A DNA stretch of 64,000 nucleotides from Shinella sp. PSBB067 (GCF_016839145.1 NZ_CP069303.1:3332501-3396500), one strand, 5' to 3'. Shown: positions 11,945 to 23,558, numbered from the stretch's first letter. Program-made: numbers and translations. Notes: generated by a model from the sequence alone, not told the origin.

Positions 11945-11960
11945 TATCGCGTACGAAAAG

Positions 11961-11986
11961 GCCCGCGCACCTTTCGGCACGCGGGC
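11961..11986 (-). terminator. Terminator of the glycerol operon
   Basis: GCCCGCG (11961-11967) pairs with CGCGGGC (11980-11986). On the minus strand it is followed by CTTTTC, about 50 bases past the glpV stop. Confidence 0.65.
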
Positions 11987-12038
11987 AAAGGGGATCGGAT
12001 GACGGTGGCTGCGGGCGGCCAGCCGCCCGCGAGCCTTG

Positions 12039-13760
<1,722 letters not shown>

Positions 13761-13836
13761 TTTAGTCCTCCCTTGGGGTTTGCGATTGCAGTGCGAAGGC
13801 CCCCTCGTTTCTCCCCGGGGCCTCCATTCCGGGTGC

Positions 13837-14256
13837 CTAGACGAAGCGGAAAACGCCGATGGCGTAGACCACGGACAAGGCAAGGGCCCACCACAGGCTG
13901 GAGCCGACGAGGCCCAGCCATGCGAGTTGAATGAACGCCGAGCCGAGCAGCGACACGAACAATCGGTCGCCGCGCGTCGTCTCGAAGCGCAGGATGCCGA
14001 CGCGCGGGGCACCGCCCGGCCGGGCATATTCCCAGACCGCCATCAGCGCGATCAGCAGGAAGATGGTGAGGAAGAACATGGCCGTGGGGAACGACCAGGC
14101 CATCCAGCCGCCCGGAACGAGCGGGGCGAACCAGTCGCGCGCGCCGTCCTTGACCGGCAGCACCGTGACGAGCAGGCCCGTGGCGGCGGCATAGATGGCG
14201 AGCACCACGGCGAGCGCCACGGGCCAGCGATTGTTGCGGTTGGCGACGGCAGCCAT
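13837..14256 (-). CDS. glpU: DUF2160 membrane protein of the glycerol transporter
   Basis: A 139-residue small membrane protein of the DUF2160 family. Three hydrophobic stretches are visible: near residues 12-32, the segment with MFFLTIFLLIALMAVW, and the C-terminal LWWALALSVVYAIG segment. I chose ATG 14256 because GGGGGAGGGG directly precedes it; a start 11 codons earlier would overlap glpQ. It lies between the permease genes and the binding-protein gene, as glpU does in the Rhizobium glycerol cluster. Its role in transport is not established; an accessory or assembly function is inferred from conserved position. Confidence 0.8.
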   Translation of the reverse strand: MAAVANRNNRWPVALAVVLAIYAAATGLLVTVLPVKDGARDWFAPLVPGGWMAWSFPTAMFFLTIFLLIALMAVWEYARPGGAPRVGILRFETTRGDRLFVSLLGSAFIQLAWLGLVGSSLWWALALSVVYAIGVFRFV

Positions 14257-14269
14257 CGGCCCCTCCCCC

Positions 14270-15151
<882 letters not shown>

Positions 15152-15162
15152 GGTTTCCTCCC

Positions 15163-16029
<867 letters not shown>

Positions 16030-16031
16030 CG

Positions 16032-17102
16032 TCAGCCCTCCCTGCCGACACGCCAGCTATCGGCGTAGATGTTGATGGCGGCGGGGTCGAAGGTGACGCG
16101 CGGATCGGCCGGGATCTCGCCGTCCTCCGGCACGACGATGGCGATCGGCTTGCCGGCGAATTCCGCCCGCACGATCTTCTGCCGGCCGATATCCTCGACC
16201 TTGCTGATCGAGACGGGCATGCCGTCGCGGGAAAGCGAGATGAATTCCGGGCGGATGCCGAGCTCGGTCTTCGCGCCGGCGGCGATCACCGGCGAATAGC
16301 CGAGGGTGATCGTCTCCTCGCCGACCCGGACGCTGCCGCCGTCGATGGCGGCCGGCAGGACGTTCATGCCCGGCGAACCGATGAAATAGCCGACGAAGGT
16401 GTGGCTCGGCTTTTCGAAGAGCTCGGCCGGCGTGCCGATCTGCACGATCTGGCCGTCATACATCACGACGACCTTGTCGGCGAAGGTCAGCGCCTCGGTC
16501 TGGTCGTGCGTGACATAGACCATGGTGAAGCCGAACTGGCGGTGCAGCTTCTTGAGCTGCGAGCGCAGCACCCATTTCATATGCGGGTCGATGACCGTCA
16601 GCGGCTCATCGAAGAGGATGGCGTTGACGTCGTTGCGCACGAGGCCGCGGCCGAGCGAGATCTTCTGCTTCTGGTCGGCGGTAAGGCCGCGCGCCGTCTT
16701 CTTCGCCCAGCCGGCAAGGTCGATCATTTCCAGGATCTCGCGCACGCGCCGGTCGACGTCCGGTTCGGCGACGCCGCGGTTGCGCAGCGGGAAGGCGAGA
16801 TTGTCGTAGACCGTCATCGTGTCGTAGATGACCGGGAACTGGAAGACCTGCGCGATGTTGCGCTCCTGCGTCGACAGGTACGTCACGTCCTTTCCGTCGA
16901 AAAGGATGCGACCCTCCGACGGCTGCAGCAGGCCCGAGATGATGTTGAGCAGCGTGGTCTTGCCGCAGCCCGAGGGGCCGAGCAGCGCATAGGCGCCGCC
17001 ATCGTTCCACTCGTGATGCACTTCCTTCAGCGCATAGTCCGCTTCCGATTTCGGCTTCTCGCCGTAGGAATGGCGGATGTGGTCGAGGTTGATGCGTGCC
17101 AT
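16032..17102 (-). CDS. glpT: Glycerol ABC transporter ATP-binding protein GlpT (degenerate signature)
   Basis: A 356-residue MalK/UgpC-like ATPase with an N-terminal nucleotide-binding domain and a C-terminal TOBE-type regulatory domain. Walker A is GPSGCGKTT, Walker B NAILFDEP, and the switch histidine is present in VYVTHDQ. The signature motif is not LSGGQ but LTADQ (GLTADQKQKISLGRG), and the D-loop is altered (TVIDPH). I chose ATG 17102, with GGAG upstream; the frame is open further but that region lies in glpS. The name follows the Rhizobium glycerol cluster and is unrelated to the E. coli GlpT antiporter. Its sequence pairs in a complementary way with GlpS. Confidence 0.92.
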   Translation of the reverse strand: MARINLDHIRHSYGEKPKSEADYALKEVHHEWNDGGAYALLGPSGCGKTTLLNIISGLLQPSEGRILFDGKDVTYLSTQERNIAQVFQFPVIYDTMTVYDNLAFPLRNRGVAEPDVDRRVREILEMIDLAGWAKKTARGLTADQKQKISLGRGLVRNDVNAILFDEPLTVIDPHMKWVLRSQLKKLHRQFGFTMVYVTHDQTEALTFADKVVVMYDGQIVQIGTPAELFEKPSHTFVGYFIGSPGMNVLPAAIDGGSVRVGEETITLGYSPVIAAGAKTELGIRPEFISLSRDGMPVSISKVEDIGRQKIVRAEFAGKPIAIVVPEDGEIPADPRVTFDPAAINIYADSWRVGREG

Positions 17103-17112
17103 GGTCTTCTCC

Positions 17113-18195
17113 TCACGCCGCCGCGGCGGCCGGCTCGGCCATCGCCCTGCCATCCGCACCGAACGCCATGAGATGGCGCGTGTCGACATGGACGGTGACG
17201 ACCGCGTCGGGCTCGATGTCGTGGATGCCGGGCGCGAGCATGACCCAGCGGGTGCCCTCGAATTCGATGTGGATGAAGCTCTCCGAGCCCGCGATTTCCG
17301 AAATCGCCGTGCGCGCCTGGAGGCTCGCGGAGGCCGGGCTCTGGCTGGAAAGCGAAAGATGATGCGGCTGGAAGGCGATGGTGCAGGGACCGTCCGGCAG
17401 CGCGGAAAGATGCGCCGGCACCGGCAGCACCGGCTTGCCGCCGAGCTCGAAGTGATCGCCGGTCTTCACCACCTGCATCGTGTTGAGCGGCGGGTCGGCG
17501 AAGGTGCGGGCGGTCAGAAGGTCGTTTGGCCGGCGATAGACGTCGATGGTGCGGCCGAACTGGGTGATGCGCCCTTCCGACAGCGTCGCCGTGTTGCCGC
17601 CGAGAAGCAGCGCTTCGGAAGGCTCCGTCGTCGCATAGACGAAGATCGCGCCGGAGGCGGAAAAGATCTTCGGAAGCTCCAGCCGCAGCTCCTCGCGCAG
17701 CTTGTAGTCGAGATTGGCGAGCGGCTCGTCGAGCAGCACGAGGCTGGCATTCTTGACGATGGCGCGGGCGAGCGCCGTGCGCTGCTGCTGGCCGCCGGAA
17801 AGGTTGAGCGGCGTGCGGTCGAGATAGGGTGTCAGCTTCAGGAGCTCCGCCGCCTTGCGCACCTCGCGGTCGATGGTCGCCGCATCGGCGCCCTTGATGC
17901 GCATCGGCGAGGCGATGTTCTCGTAGACGGTCATCGCCGGGTAGTTGATGAACTGCTGGTAGACCATGGCGACACCGCGATCCTGCACGCGCACGCCCGT
18001 CACGTCCTTGCCGTCGAACCAGACGGAGCCGGAGGTCGGCTTGTCGAGCCCGGCCATCAGGCGCATCAGCGAGGTCTTGCCCGACAGCGTCGGGCCGAGC
18101 AGCACGTTGAGCGAGCCGCGCTCAAGCACGAGGTTGGTCGGGTGGATATGCGTCTCCGCCCCCGTCACCTTCGCGATGTTTCTCAGTTCCAGCAT
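17113..18195 (-). CDS. glpS: Glycerol ABC transporter ATP-binding protein GlpS (H-loop His missing)
   Basis: A 360-residue MalK-like ATPase: Walker A GPTLSGKTS, canonical signature LSGGQQQRTALARA, Walker B SLVLLDEP, then a C-terminal TOBE domain. At the H-loop, where MalK has VTHDQ, this protein reads YATTEPSEAL, so the switch histidine is replaced by Thr and the following Asp by Glu. ATG 18195 starts the normal MLELRNIAKV N-terminus; the longer open frame upstream overlaps glpD and is discarded. It is the second gene of the transport set after glpD and should form a heterodimer with GlpT. Confidence 0.92.
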   Translation of the reverse strand: MLELRNIAKVTGAETHIHPTNLVLERGSLNVLLGPTLSGKTSLMRLMAGLDKPTSGSVWFDGKDVTGVRVQDRGVAMVYQQFINYPAMTVYENIASPMRIKGADAATIDREVRKAAELLKLTPYLDRTPLNLSGGQQQRTALARAIVKNASLVLLDEPLANLDYKLREELRLELPKIFSASGAIFVYATTEPSEALLLGGNTATLSEGRITQFGRTIDVYRRPNDLLTARTFADPPLNTMQVVKTGDHFELGGKPVLPVPAHLSALPDGPCTIAFQPHHLSLSSQSPASASLQARTAISEIAGSESFIHIEFEGTRWVMLAPGIHDIEPDAVVTVHVDTRHLMAFGADGRAMAEPAAAAA

Positions 18196-18236
18196 TCCTG
18201 TCTCCGTCGTTCCTCCCAGCCACCGGATCGGGTGTG

Positions 18237-19754
18237 CTAGTGGGGCGCCGCCCTTGCAGCCGCCATGTAGTCTTCCAGCGCGGCCGCTTCCGCGGCCGTC
18301 AGATGCAATCCTCGTTTGGTCCGCCGCCACAGCACGTCCTCGGCGTGCCGGGCCCATTCTTCCTTCATCAGCCAGCGCACCTCGCGCTCGTAGAGATCGC
18401 TGCCGAAATGCCGGCCGAGATCGTCCACCGTCTTCGCCCCCTCCAGCATCGCCTTCGCCCGCGTGCCGTAGAGGCGTATGAGCCGGCGGACATGGGCGGG
18501 CGCGAGAAAGGGAAATTGCGCGAAAAGTCCTTTCACCTCGGCATCGAAGCCGTCGACCGCAAAATCGCCGCCCGGCAGGCGGGATTGCGCGGTCCAGCAG
18601 TCCCCCTTCGCGCCGATCGCATCGCCGATCTTCTCCAGCGCCGATTCGGCAAGACGCCGGTAGGTGGTGAGCTTGCCGCCGAAGATGTTGAGCAGCGGGG
18701 CCTGCCCGTCGCCGCCCTCGACCTTCAGCACGTAGTCGCGCGTGGCTTCCTGCGCCTTGCTGGCGCCGTCGTCGAAGAGCGGGCGCACGCCGGAATAGGT
18801 CCAGACGATGTCCTCGCGCTTCACCGGATCGGCGAAGTATTCGCTCGCCGAGGCGCACAGATAGTCGATTTCCGCGTCGCTGATACGCGCATCGCGCGGA
18901 TCGCCCTGGTAGTCGCGGTCGGTCGTGCCGATCAGCGTGAACTCTTCCTGGTAGGGAATGGCGAACATGATACGCCCGTCCGGGTTCTGGAAGAAGTAGG
19001 CGCGCGGATCGGAGAATTTCTTCTTCACGACGATATGGCTGCCCTGCACCAGGCGGACATTGTGCACATCGTTGCGGCCGAAGGCCGAGGACAGCACCTT
19101 GTCCACCCAGGGCCCGGCGGCGTTGACGAGCATGCGGGCGCGGACCGTCTCGCGGTCGCCCGTCGCGACATTCTCCGTCTCGACGTTCCAGTGGCCGTTC
19201 TGGCGCCGGGCGGTAACGACCTTGGTGCCGGTGCGGATATCCGCGCCGCGGTCGGCCGCGTCGCGCGCGTTCAGTACCACGAGGCGCGCATCGTCCACCC
19301 AGCCGTCGGAATATTCGAAGGCCTTGCGGAAAAACGTCTTCAGCGGCCTGCCCGCGGGGTCCTTGGCAAGGTCGAGCGTATCGGTCGCCGGCAGCAGCTT
19401 GCGGCCACCGATATAGTCGTAGAGGAAGAGGCCGAGACGGATGAGCCAGGCCGGGCGCAGGCCGCCCTTCTGGAACGGCAGCACGAAGCGCATCGGCCAG
19501 ATGACATGCGGCGCCATGGCCCAGAGCACTTCGCGCTCCATCAGCGCCTCGCGCACGAGGCGGAATTCGTAATGCTCCAGATAGCGCAAGCCGCCGTGTA
19601 TGAGCTTGGTGGAGGCGGAAGACGTGCCCGACGCGAAGTCCTCCATCTCGGCCAGCACGACCGAATAGCCCCGGCCCGCCGCGTCACGCGCGATGCCGCA
19701 GCCATTGATGCCGCCGCCGATGACGAAAATATCGCGGATCACGTCGCCGTCCAA
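18237..19754 (-). CDS. glpD: Glycerol-3-phosphate dehydrogenase (FAD, aerobic)
   Basis: GlpD oxidises glycerol-3-phosphate to dihydroxyacetone phosphate at the inner membrane and feeds electrons to quinone. The FAD-binding motif is VIGGGINGCGIARDAAGRG, followed by the conserved SSASTKLIHGGLRYLEHYEF block. No ATG exists before the FAD motif. The best start is TTG at 19754, which follows GGGAGGGG (spacing five from GGAGG), giving 505 residues, close to E. coli GlpD. A TTG at 19781 is a less likely alternative. It is the first structural gene behind a GlpR-type operator cluster. No glycerol kinase gene is present in the window. Confidence 0.93.
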   Translation of the reverse strand: MDGDVIRDIFVIGGGINGCGIARDAAGRGYSVVLAEMEDFASGTSSASTKLIHGGLRYLEHYEFRLVREALMEREVLWAMAPHVIWPMRFVLPFQKGGLRPAWLIRLGLFLYDYIGGRKLLPATDTLDLAKDPAGRPLKTFFRKAFEYSDGWVDDARLVVLNARDAADRGADIRTGTKVVTARRQNGHWNVETENVATGDRETVRARMLVNAAGPWVDKVLSSAFGRNDVHNVRLVQGSHIVVKKKFSDPRAYFFQNPDGRIMFAIPYQEEFTLIGTTDRDYQGDPRDARISDAEIDYLCASASEYFADPVKREDIVWTYSGVRPLFDDGASKAQEATRDYVLKVEGGDGQAPLLNIFGGKLTTYRRLAESALEKIGDAIGAKGDCWTAQSRLPGGDFAVDGFDAEVKGLFAQFPFLAPAHVRRLIRLYGTRAKAMLEGAKTVDDLGRHFGSDLYEREVRWLMKEEWARHAEDVLWRRTKRGLHLTAAEAAALEDYMAAARAAPH

Positions 19755-19794
19755 GTTCCCCTCCCATTTCGCATCGCACAAATTTGCGCAGTTG

Positions 19795-19843
19795 CGAAAG
19801 CATGGAGAGTTAAAACGAAAACATTCCGAATGTCAAACGAATG
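19795..19843 (-). promoter_or_regulatory. glpD operon promoter with three phased GlpR-like half-sites
   Basis: On the minus strand -35 TTGACA (19836-19831), a 17-base spacer and -10 TTAACT (19813-19808) form a good sigma70 promoter. On the plus strand three CGAAAA-type half-sites begin at 19795 (CGAAAG), 19816 (CGAAAA) and 19838 (CGAATG), spaced 21 and 22 bases. They lie downstream of, inside and upstream of the promoter, as expected for a DeoR/GlpR repressor. Confidence 0.6.
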
Positions 19844-19867
19844 CGAGAAGAAATACCGCCTCTCCCG

Positions 19868-20638
19868 TCAGGCCTGCACCGCCGTCTCGACCAGGCGCAC
19901 GTCATGCTCCTGGCAAATGCTGCGAATGCCCTCGGAAGGACAGCGGTCCGTGATGAAAGTGTGGACCTGCGAGAGATGTCCGATGCGCACCGGCGCGGTC
20001 CTTTCGAATTTGGTGGAATCCGAAACCAGGATGACGTGACGCGCATTGGCGATGATCGCCTGCGCGACCTTCACCTCGCGGTAGTCGAAATCGAGCAGCG
20101 CGCCGTCCTCGTCGATGGCCGAAACGCCGATCACCGCATAGTCCACCTTGAACTGGCGGATGAAATCGACCGCCGCCTCCCCGACGATGCCGCCGTCCGC
20201 ACCGCGCACGACACCGCCGGCAATGACGACCTCGATCGAGGGATAGACGCGCAAGCGGTTGGCCACGTTGATGTTGTTGGTGATGACCATCAGTTCCCTG
20301 TGATCCAGCAGCGCCTCGCCGACGGCCTCCGTCGTCGTGCCGATATTGATGAAGAGCGAGGAATTGTCGGGGATCATGCCCGCGGCGGCGCGGCCGATCG
20401 CCTGCTTTTCCGGCGCGGCGATGGAGCGGCGGGCCTCGTATTTGACATTCTCGTTACCGCTCGGGAACAGCGCGCCGCCATGGATGCGCGTCAGCACCTT
20501 GTTGTCGCAGAGATCGTTGAGGTCCTTGCGGATGGTCTGGGGCGTCACGGAGAAGCGCGCCGCGAGGTCCTCCACGAGCACGCGGCCCTCGGCCTTGGCG
20601 AGATCGACGATCTCCGCCTGGCGACCTGTCAGAAACAT
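19868..20638 (-). CDS. glpR: DeoR family transcriptional regulator, GlpR-like
   Basis: A 256-residue repressor: N-terminal DeoR helix-turn-helix (RFSVTPQTIRKDLNDLCDNKVLTRIHGGAL, about residues 24-55) and a C-terminal sugar-phosphate sensor domain (SLFINIGTTTEAV, VITNNINVA, DYAVIGVSAID). By family knowledge the ligand is glycerol-3-phosphate, which relieves repression. I chose ATG 20638 because GGAGGAG immediately precedes it; a GTG four codons earlier overlaps that ribosome site. It stands directly upstream of and codirectional with glpD, and its own promoter carries a CGAAAGCA inverted repeat, suggesting autoregulation. Confidence 0.92.
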   Translation of the reverse strand: MFLTGRQAEIVDLAKAEGRVLVEDLAARFSVTPQTIRKDLNDLCDNKVLTRIHGGALFPSGNENVKYEARRSIAAPEKQAIGRAAAGMIPDNSSLFINIGTTTEAVGEALLDHRELMVITNNINVANRLRVYPSIEVVIAGGVVRGADGGIVGEAAVDFIRQFKVDYAVIGVSAIDEDGALLDFDYREVKVAQAIIANARHVILVSDSTKFERTAPVRIGHLSQVHTFITDRCPSEGIRSICQEHDVRLVETAVQA

Positions 20639-20650
20639 CGGCTCCTCCAC

Positions 20651-20695
20651 TGCTTTCGTTTGCTTTCATAATATGCAAAAACGAAAGCACATCAA
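20651..20695 (-). promoter_or_regulatory. glpR promoter with 11-bp operator inverted repeat
   Basis: A perfect 11-bp inverted repeat, TGCTTTCGTTT (20651-20661) and AAACGAAAGCA (20679-20689), flanks a minus-strand promoter with -35 TTGATG (20695-20690), 16-base spacer and -10 TATTAT (20673-20668). One arm lies in the spacer and the other near +1. The core CGAAAGCA is shared with the glpD promoter. Confidence 0.65.
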
Positions 20696-20774
20696 TTGAT
20701 CATCCTGCCTTCTTGGAGTGGGCGCGTCTTTTTGTGATACTGCGCGGACGGCAGGTGACCGGGGAGGAAGACAC

Positions 20775-21545
20775 ATGTTTCATCCAGCCTTGTTCAAGGG
20801 CGAGAATGTCGTCGTGACCGGCGCGGGACGCGGCATCGGGCTGGAGATCGCCCGCCAGTTCCTCGATTGCGGCGCCCATGTGCTGCTGCACGGTGGCAGG
20901 GCCGCCCACGATCCGCTTCCCGAATTTCTCGAAAACGCCGTCGCCGAGGCCCGCGCCCATGTCGTCTATTCGGATTTCCTCGTCGAAGGCGGCGTCGGCG
21001 CGCTGCTGCAACGGGCGGACAGCCTCTTCCCGCATGTCGACGTGCTGATCAACAATGCCGGCACCATGGTCGGCCGGTTCCCCGCCGCCGACCTCACGGA
21101 CGAGGAATACGAGACCGTCGTGCGCCTCAACCAGACCTCCGTCGTCGAGGTGACGCGCGGCCTGCTGCGCTCGCTCCGCCGCGCGCCGCACGCGGCCATC
21201 GTCAACACGGTGTCGATTTCGGCCCTGACCGGCGGCAGCCCCGGCTCGGCGATCTATTCCGCCACCAAGGCCTTCGTCTCGACCTATTCCAAGGGCCTTG
21301 CCCGCGAGCTCGCCCCTGACGGCATCCGCGTCAACTGCGTCTCGCCCGGCACGATCACCACCGATTTCCATTCGCGCTATTCCTCCGCCGAAAAGCTGGA
21401 GGCGACGCGCAGGACCATTCCCCTGCAACGGCTCGGGACGGCGGAGGACTGCGCGCCCGCCTATCTCTTCCTCGCCTCGAATGCGCTTTCGGGCTACGTC
21501 ACCGGCCAGGTGCTGGAGGTGAACGGCGGCCAGCTCATCTGCTGA
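20775..21545 (+). CDS. SDR family oxidoreductase
   Basis: A 256-residue classical short-chain dehydrogenase/reductase. The NAD(P)-binding motif is TGAGRGIG (residues 15-22), then NNAG, the catalytic Ser in NTVSISALTGG, and YSATK for Tyr and Lys. The C-terminus has the usual YVTGQVLEVNGG. The start at 20775 has GGGGAGGA upstream. It is transcribed away from glpR, sharing the intergenic region with the GlpR-type operator, so it may be co-regulated. The substrate, perhaps a sugar alcohol or hydroxy acid, cannot be read from the sequence. Confidence 0.85.
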   Translation: MFHPALFKGENVVVTGAGRGIGLEIARQFLDCGAHVLLHGGRAAHDPLPEFLENAVAEARAHVVYSDFLVEGGVGALLQRADSLFPHVDVLINNAGTMVGRFPAADLTDEEYETVVRLNQTSVVEVTRGLLRSLRRAPHAAIVNTVSISALTGGSPGSAIYSATKAFVSTYSKGLARELAPDGIRVNCVSPGTITTDFHSRYSSAEKLEATRRTIPLQRLGTAEDCAPAYLFLASNALSGYVTGQVLEVNGGQLIC

Positions 21546-21555
21546 CCGGCCGCGC

Positions 21556-22551
21556 TCAGGCGTTCATGTCGATGACGACGCGTCCTTTCACCTTGCCGTC
21601 GAGAATCCTGTTCGCGAGGTCCGGCAGGTCGGACAGGCGGTGCTCCACGACCATGGCCTCCAGCTTGTCCATCGGCAGGTCCGAGGCGATGCGGTTCCAG
21701 GCATCGACGCGCTGGTCATAGGGCCGCATCACCGAATCGATGCCGAGCAGGCTGACGCCGCGCAGCAGGAACGGAATGACCGTGAAGGACGGCACGGCGG
21801 CCCCGCCGGCAAGACCGACGGAAGCGACGGCGCCGTCATATTTCATCTGCTTGAGCACCCGCGCCAGCATCTCGCCGCCGACCGCGTCGATCGCGCCGGC
21901 CCACCGCTCGGATTCAAGCGGCCGGCTGTTCGCCTCGGCGAGTTCCGCACGGTCGATGATCGTCTCGGCGCCGAGTTCCCTCAGGTAGTCCGCCGTCTCC
22001 GGCCGGCCGGTCACGGCGGCGACCGAATAGCCGAGCCGGGCCAGGAGCGCGACGGCGACCGAGCCGACGCCGCCGGCAGCCCCCGTCACCAGGACCTCGC
22101 CCTTCAACGGCGAAAGTCCGGCCTTTTCCAGCGCGACAATGGAGAGCATGGACGTGAGCCCCGCCGTGCCGATCGCCATGGCCTGCCGCGTCGAGACCTC
22201 CGACGGCAGCGGCACCAGCCAGTCGGCCTTCACCTTCGCGCGCGTCGCATAGCCGCCCCACCATATCTCGCCGACCCGCCAGCCCGTCAGCACCACCCGG
22301 TCGCCGGGCCGGTAGCGCGGGTCGTCGGACGCCTCGACGGTGCCGGCGAAATCGACGCCCGGCACATGCGGGAAGCTGCGCACCAGCCCGCCCTTGCCGT
22401 TGATGCAGAGCCCGTCCTTGTAGTTGAGCGTCGAATATTCGACCGCGACGGTGACGTCCCCGTCGGGAAGCCTCGAATCGTCGAGCTCGCGGATCGCGGC
22501 GGATACCGCGCCATCCCCGCCCTTTTCGACCAGCAATGCCTGAAACGTCAT
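21556..22551 (-). CDS. acuI: Zinc-free MDR oxidoreductase, AcuI/YhdH-like (acrylyl-CoA reductase)
   Basis: A 331-residue medium-chain reductase of the YhdH/AcuI group. These NADPH enzymes lack the zinc sites and reduce acrylyl-CoA to propionyl-CoA or similar enoyl compounds. Visible features are NYKDGLCI near residue 45, PGVDFAGTV, and the nucleotide-binding GAAGGVGSVAVALLARLGY. ATG 22551 has GAGGAGG upstream and gives the standard length; the open frame continues further upstream only by chance. It is convergent with the SDR gene and divergent from the LysR gene, whose product may control it. The exact substrate is inferred from family. Confidence 0.85.
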   Translation of the reverse strand: MTFQALLVEKGGDGAVSAAIRELDDSRLPDGDVTVAVEYSTLNYKDGLCINGKGGLVRSFPHVPGVDFAGTVEASDDPRYRPGDRVVLTGWRVGEIWWGGYATRAKVKADWLVPLPSEVSTRQAMAIGTAGLTSMLSIVALEKAGLSPLKGEVLVTGAAGGVGSVAVALLARLGYSVAAVTGRPETADYLRELGAETIIDRAELAEANSRPLESERWAGAIDAVGGEMLARVLKQMKYDGAVASVGLAGGAAVPSFTVIPFLLRGVSLLGIDSVMRPYDQRVDAWNRIASDLPMDKLEAMVVEHRLSDLPDLANRILDGKVKGRVVIDMNA

Positions 22552-22653
22552 GGCGTCCTCCTCGTGGATCCCTTTGCCGTCACAGATATAGGGCGCGGGG
22601 CATTGGTGCCGCCACTGTTCTTTTGTATCAAGAGCGTGGAGGCGCGGTTCCCG

Positions 22654-23547
22654 ATGATAGACAAGCTCGAATATTTCATTGCACTCGCCCGCGAGAAGCA
22701 CTTCGCCCGCGCGGCCGAGGAACTCGGCATTTCCCAGCCGACGCTGTCGGCGGCCATCCGGCAGTTGGAGGGCCAGCTCGGCGTGATGCTCGTCGTGCGC
22801 GGCTCGCGCTTCCAGGGCCTGACGCCGGAAGGCCAGCGCGTGCTGGAATGGGCCCGCCGCATCGTCGGCGACACGCGCACCATGCGCGAGGAGATGCGCG
22901 CGGCGCGCAAGGGCCTTTCCGGCCACATCCGGCTCGCCGCCATTCCGACGACGCTCGCCATGGTGCCGCGCATCACCGCGCCGTTTCAGGAAAAGCACCC
23001 GGACGTCACCTTCTCCATCGTGTCCACCACGTCGATCCGGATCCTCGGCCTGCTCGAAAATCTCGAGATCGACGCCGGCCTCACCTATCTCGAAAACGAG
23101 CCGCTCGGCCGCGTCACCAGCGTGCCGCTGCTGCAGGAGCATTATTGCCTCATCACGGCAAAGGGCGGCCCGTTTTCGGATCGCGAAAGCGTGACCTGGC
23201 AGGAAGCCGGTAGCGTTAGGCTTTGCCTATTGACCGCCGACATGCAGAACCGCCGCATCATCAACCGCCACTTCGCCGAGGCGGGCATTTCGGTCGAGCC
23301 GTCGCTGGAATCGAACTCGATGATCGTGCTGCTCTCCCATGTGCGCACCGGGCGCTGGTGCAGCATCATGCCGCGAAATGTCGCCAAATCCTTCGGATTT
23401 CATGACGAAATAAGTATAGTTTCCCTTGCCGAGCCCAATCCGAACCACACTGTCGGCCTCGTCGCCACCCACCGCGAGCCGTTCACCCCGCTCGTCTCCG
23501 CCCTCCTGCACGAGGCGCGCATCCTTGCCGAAACGGGCATGGGCTGA
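22654..23547 (+). CDS. LysR family transcriptional regulator (FdsR-like)
   Basis: A 297-residue LysR-type regulator: N-terminal winged helix (MIDKLEYFIALAREKHFARA, then SQPTLSAAIRQLEGQLG), linker helix, and a periplasmic-binding-like effector domain. ATG 22654 follows GGAGG at a long spacing of about 11 bases, but gives the canonical LysR N-terminus. It lies just upstream of and codirectional with fdsG, with 185 bases between. LysR genes (fdsR) commonly sit beside fds operons, so control of formate dehydrogenase is the likely job. Control of the divergent acuI-like gene is the alternative. Confidence 0.87.
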   Translation: MIDKLEYFIALAREKHFARAAEELGISQPTLSAAIRQLEGQLGVMLVVRGSRFQGLTPEGQRVLEWARRIVGDTRTMREEMRAARKGLSGHIRLAAIPTTLAMVPRITAPFQEKHPDVTFSIVSTTSIRILGLLENLEIDAGLTYLENEPLGRVTSVPLLQEHYCLITAKGGPFSDRESVTWQEAGSVRLCLLTADMQNRRIINRHFAEAGISVEPSLESNSMIVLLSHVRTGRWCSIMPRNVAKSFGFHDEISIVSLAEPNPNHTVGLVATHREPFTPLVSALLHEARILAETGMG

Positions 23548-23558
23548 TAGGAATTTTC

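Noticed and set aside
11827..11960. Lysine riboswitch upstream of lysC
   Set aside because: The region is too short and lacks the multi-helix junction pattern. Only one simple hairpin and one dyad are present.
20691..20700. ATCAATTGAT as an FNR box
   Set aside because: The half-sites are in the reverse order with no four-base spacer, so it is not TTGAT-N4-ATCAA.
20700..21428. Minus-strand open frame opposite the SDR gene
   Set aside because: The SDR has intact TGxxxGxG and YxxxK motifs. The opposing frame is a shadow.
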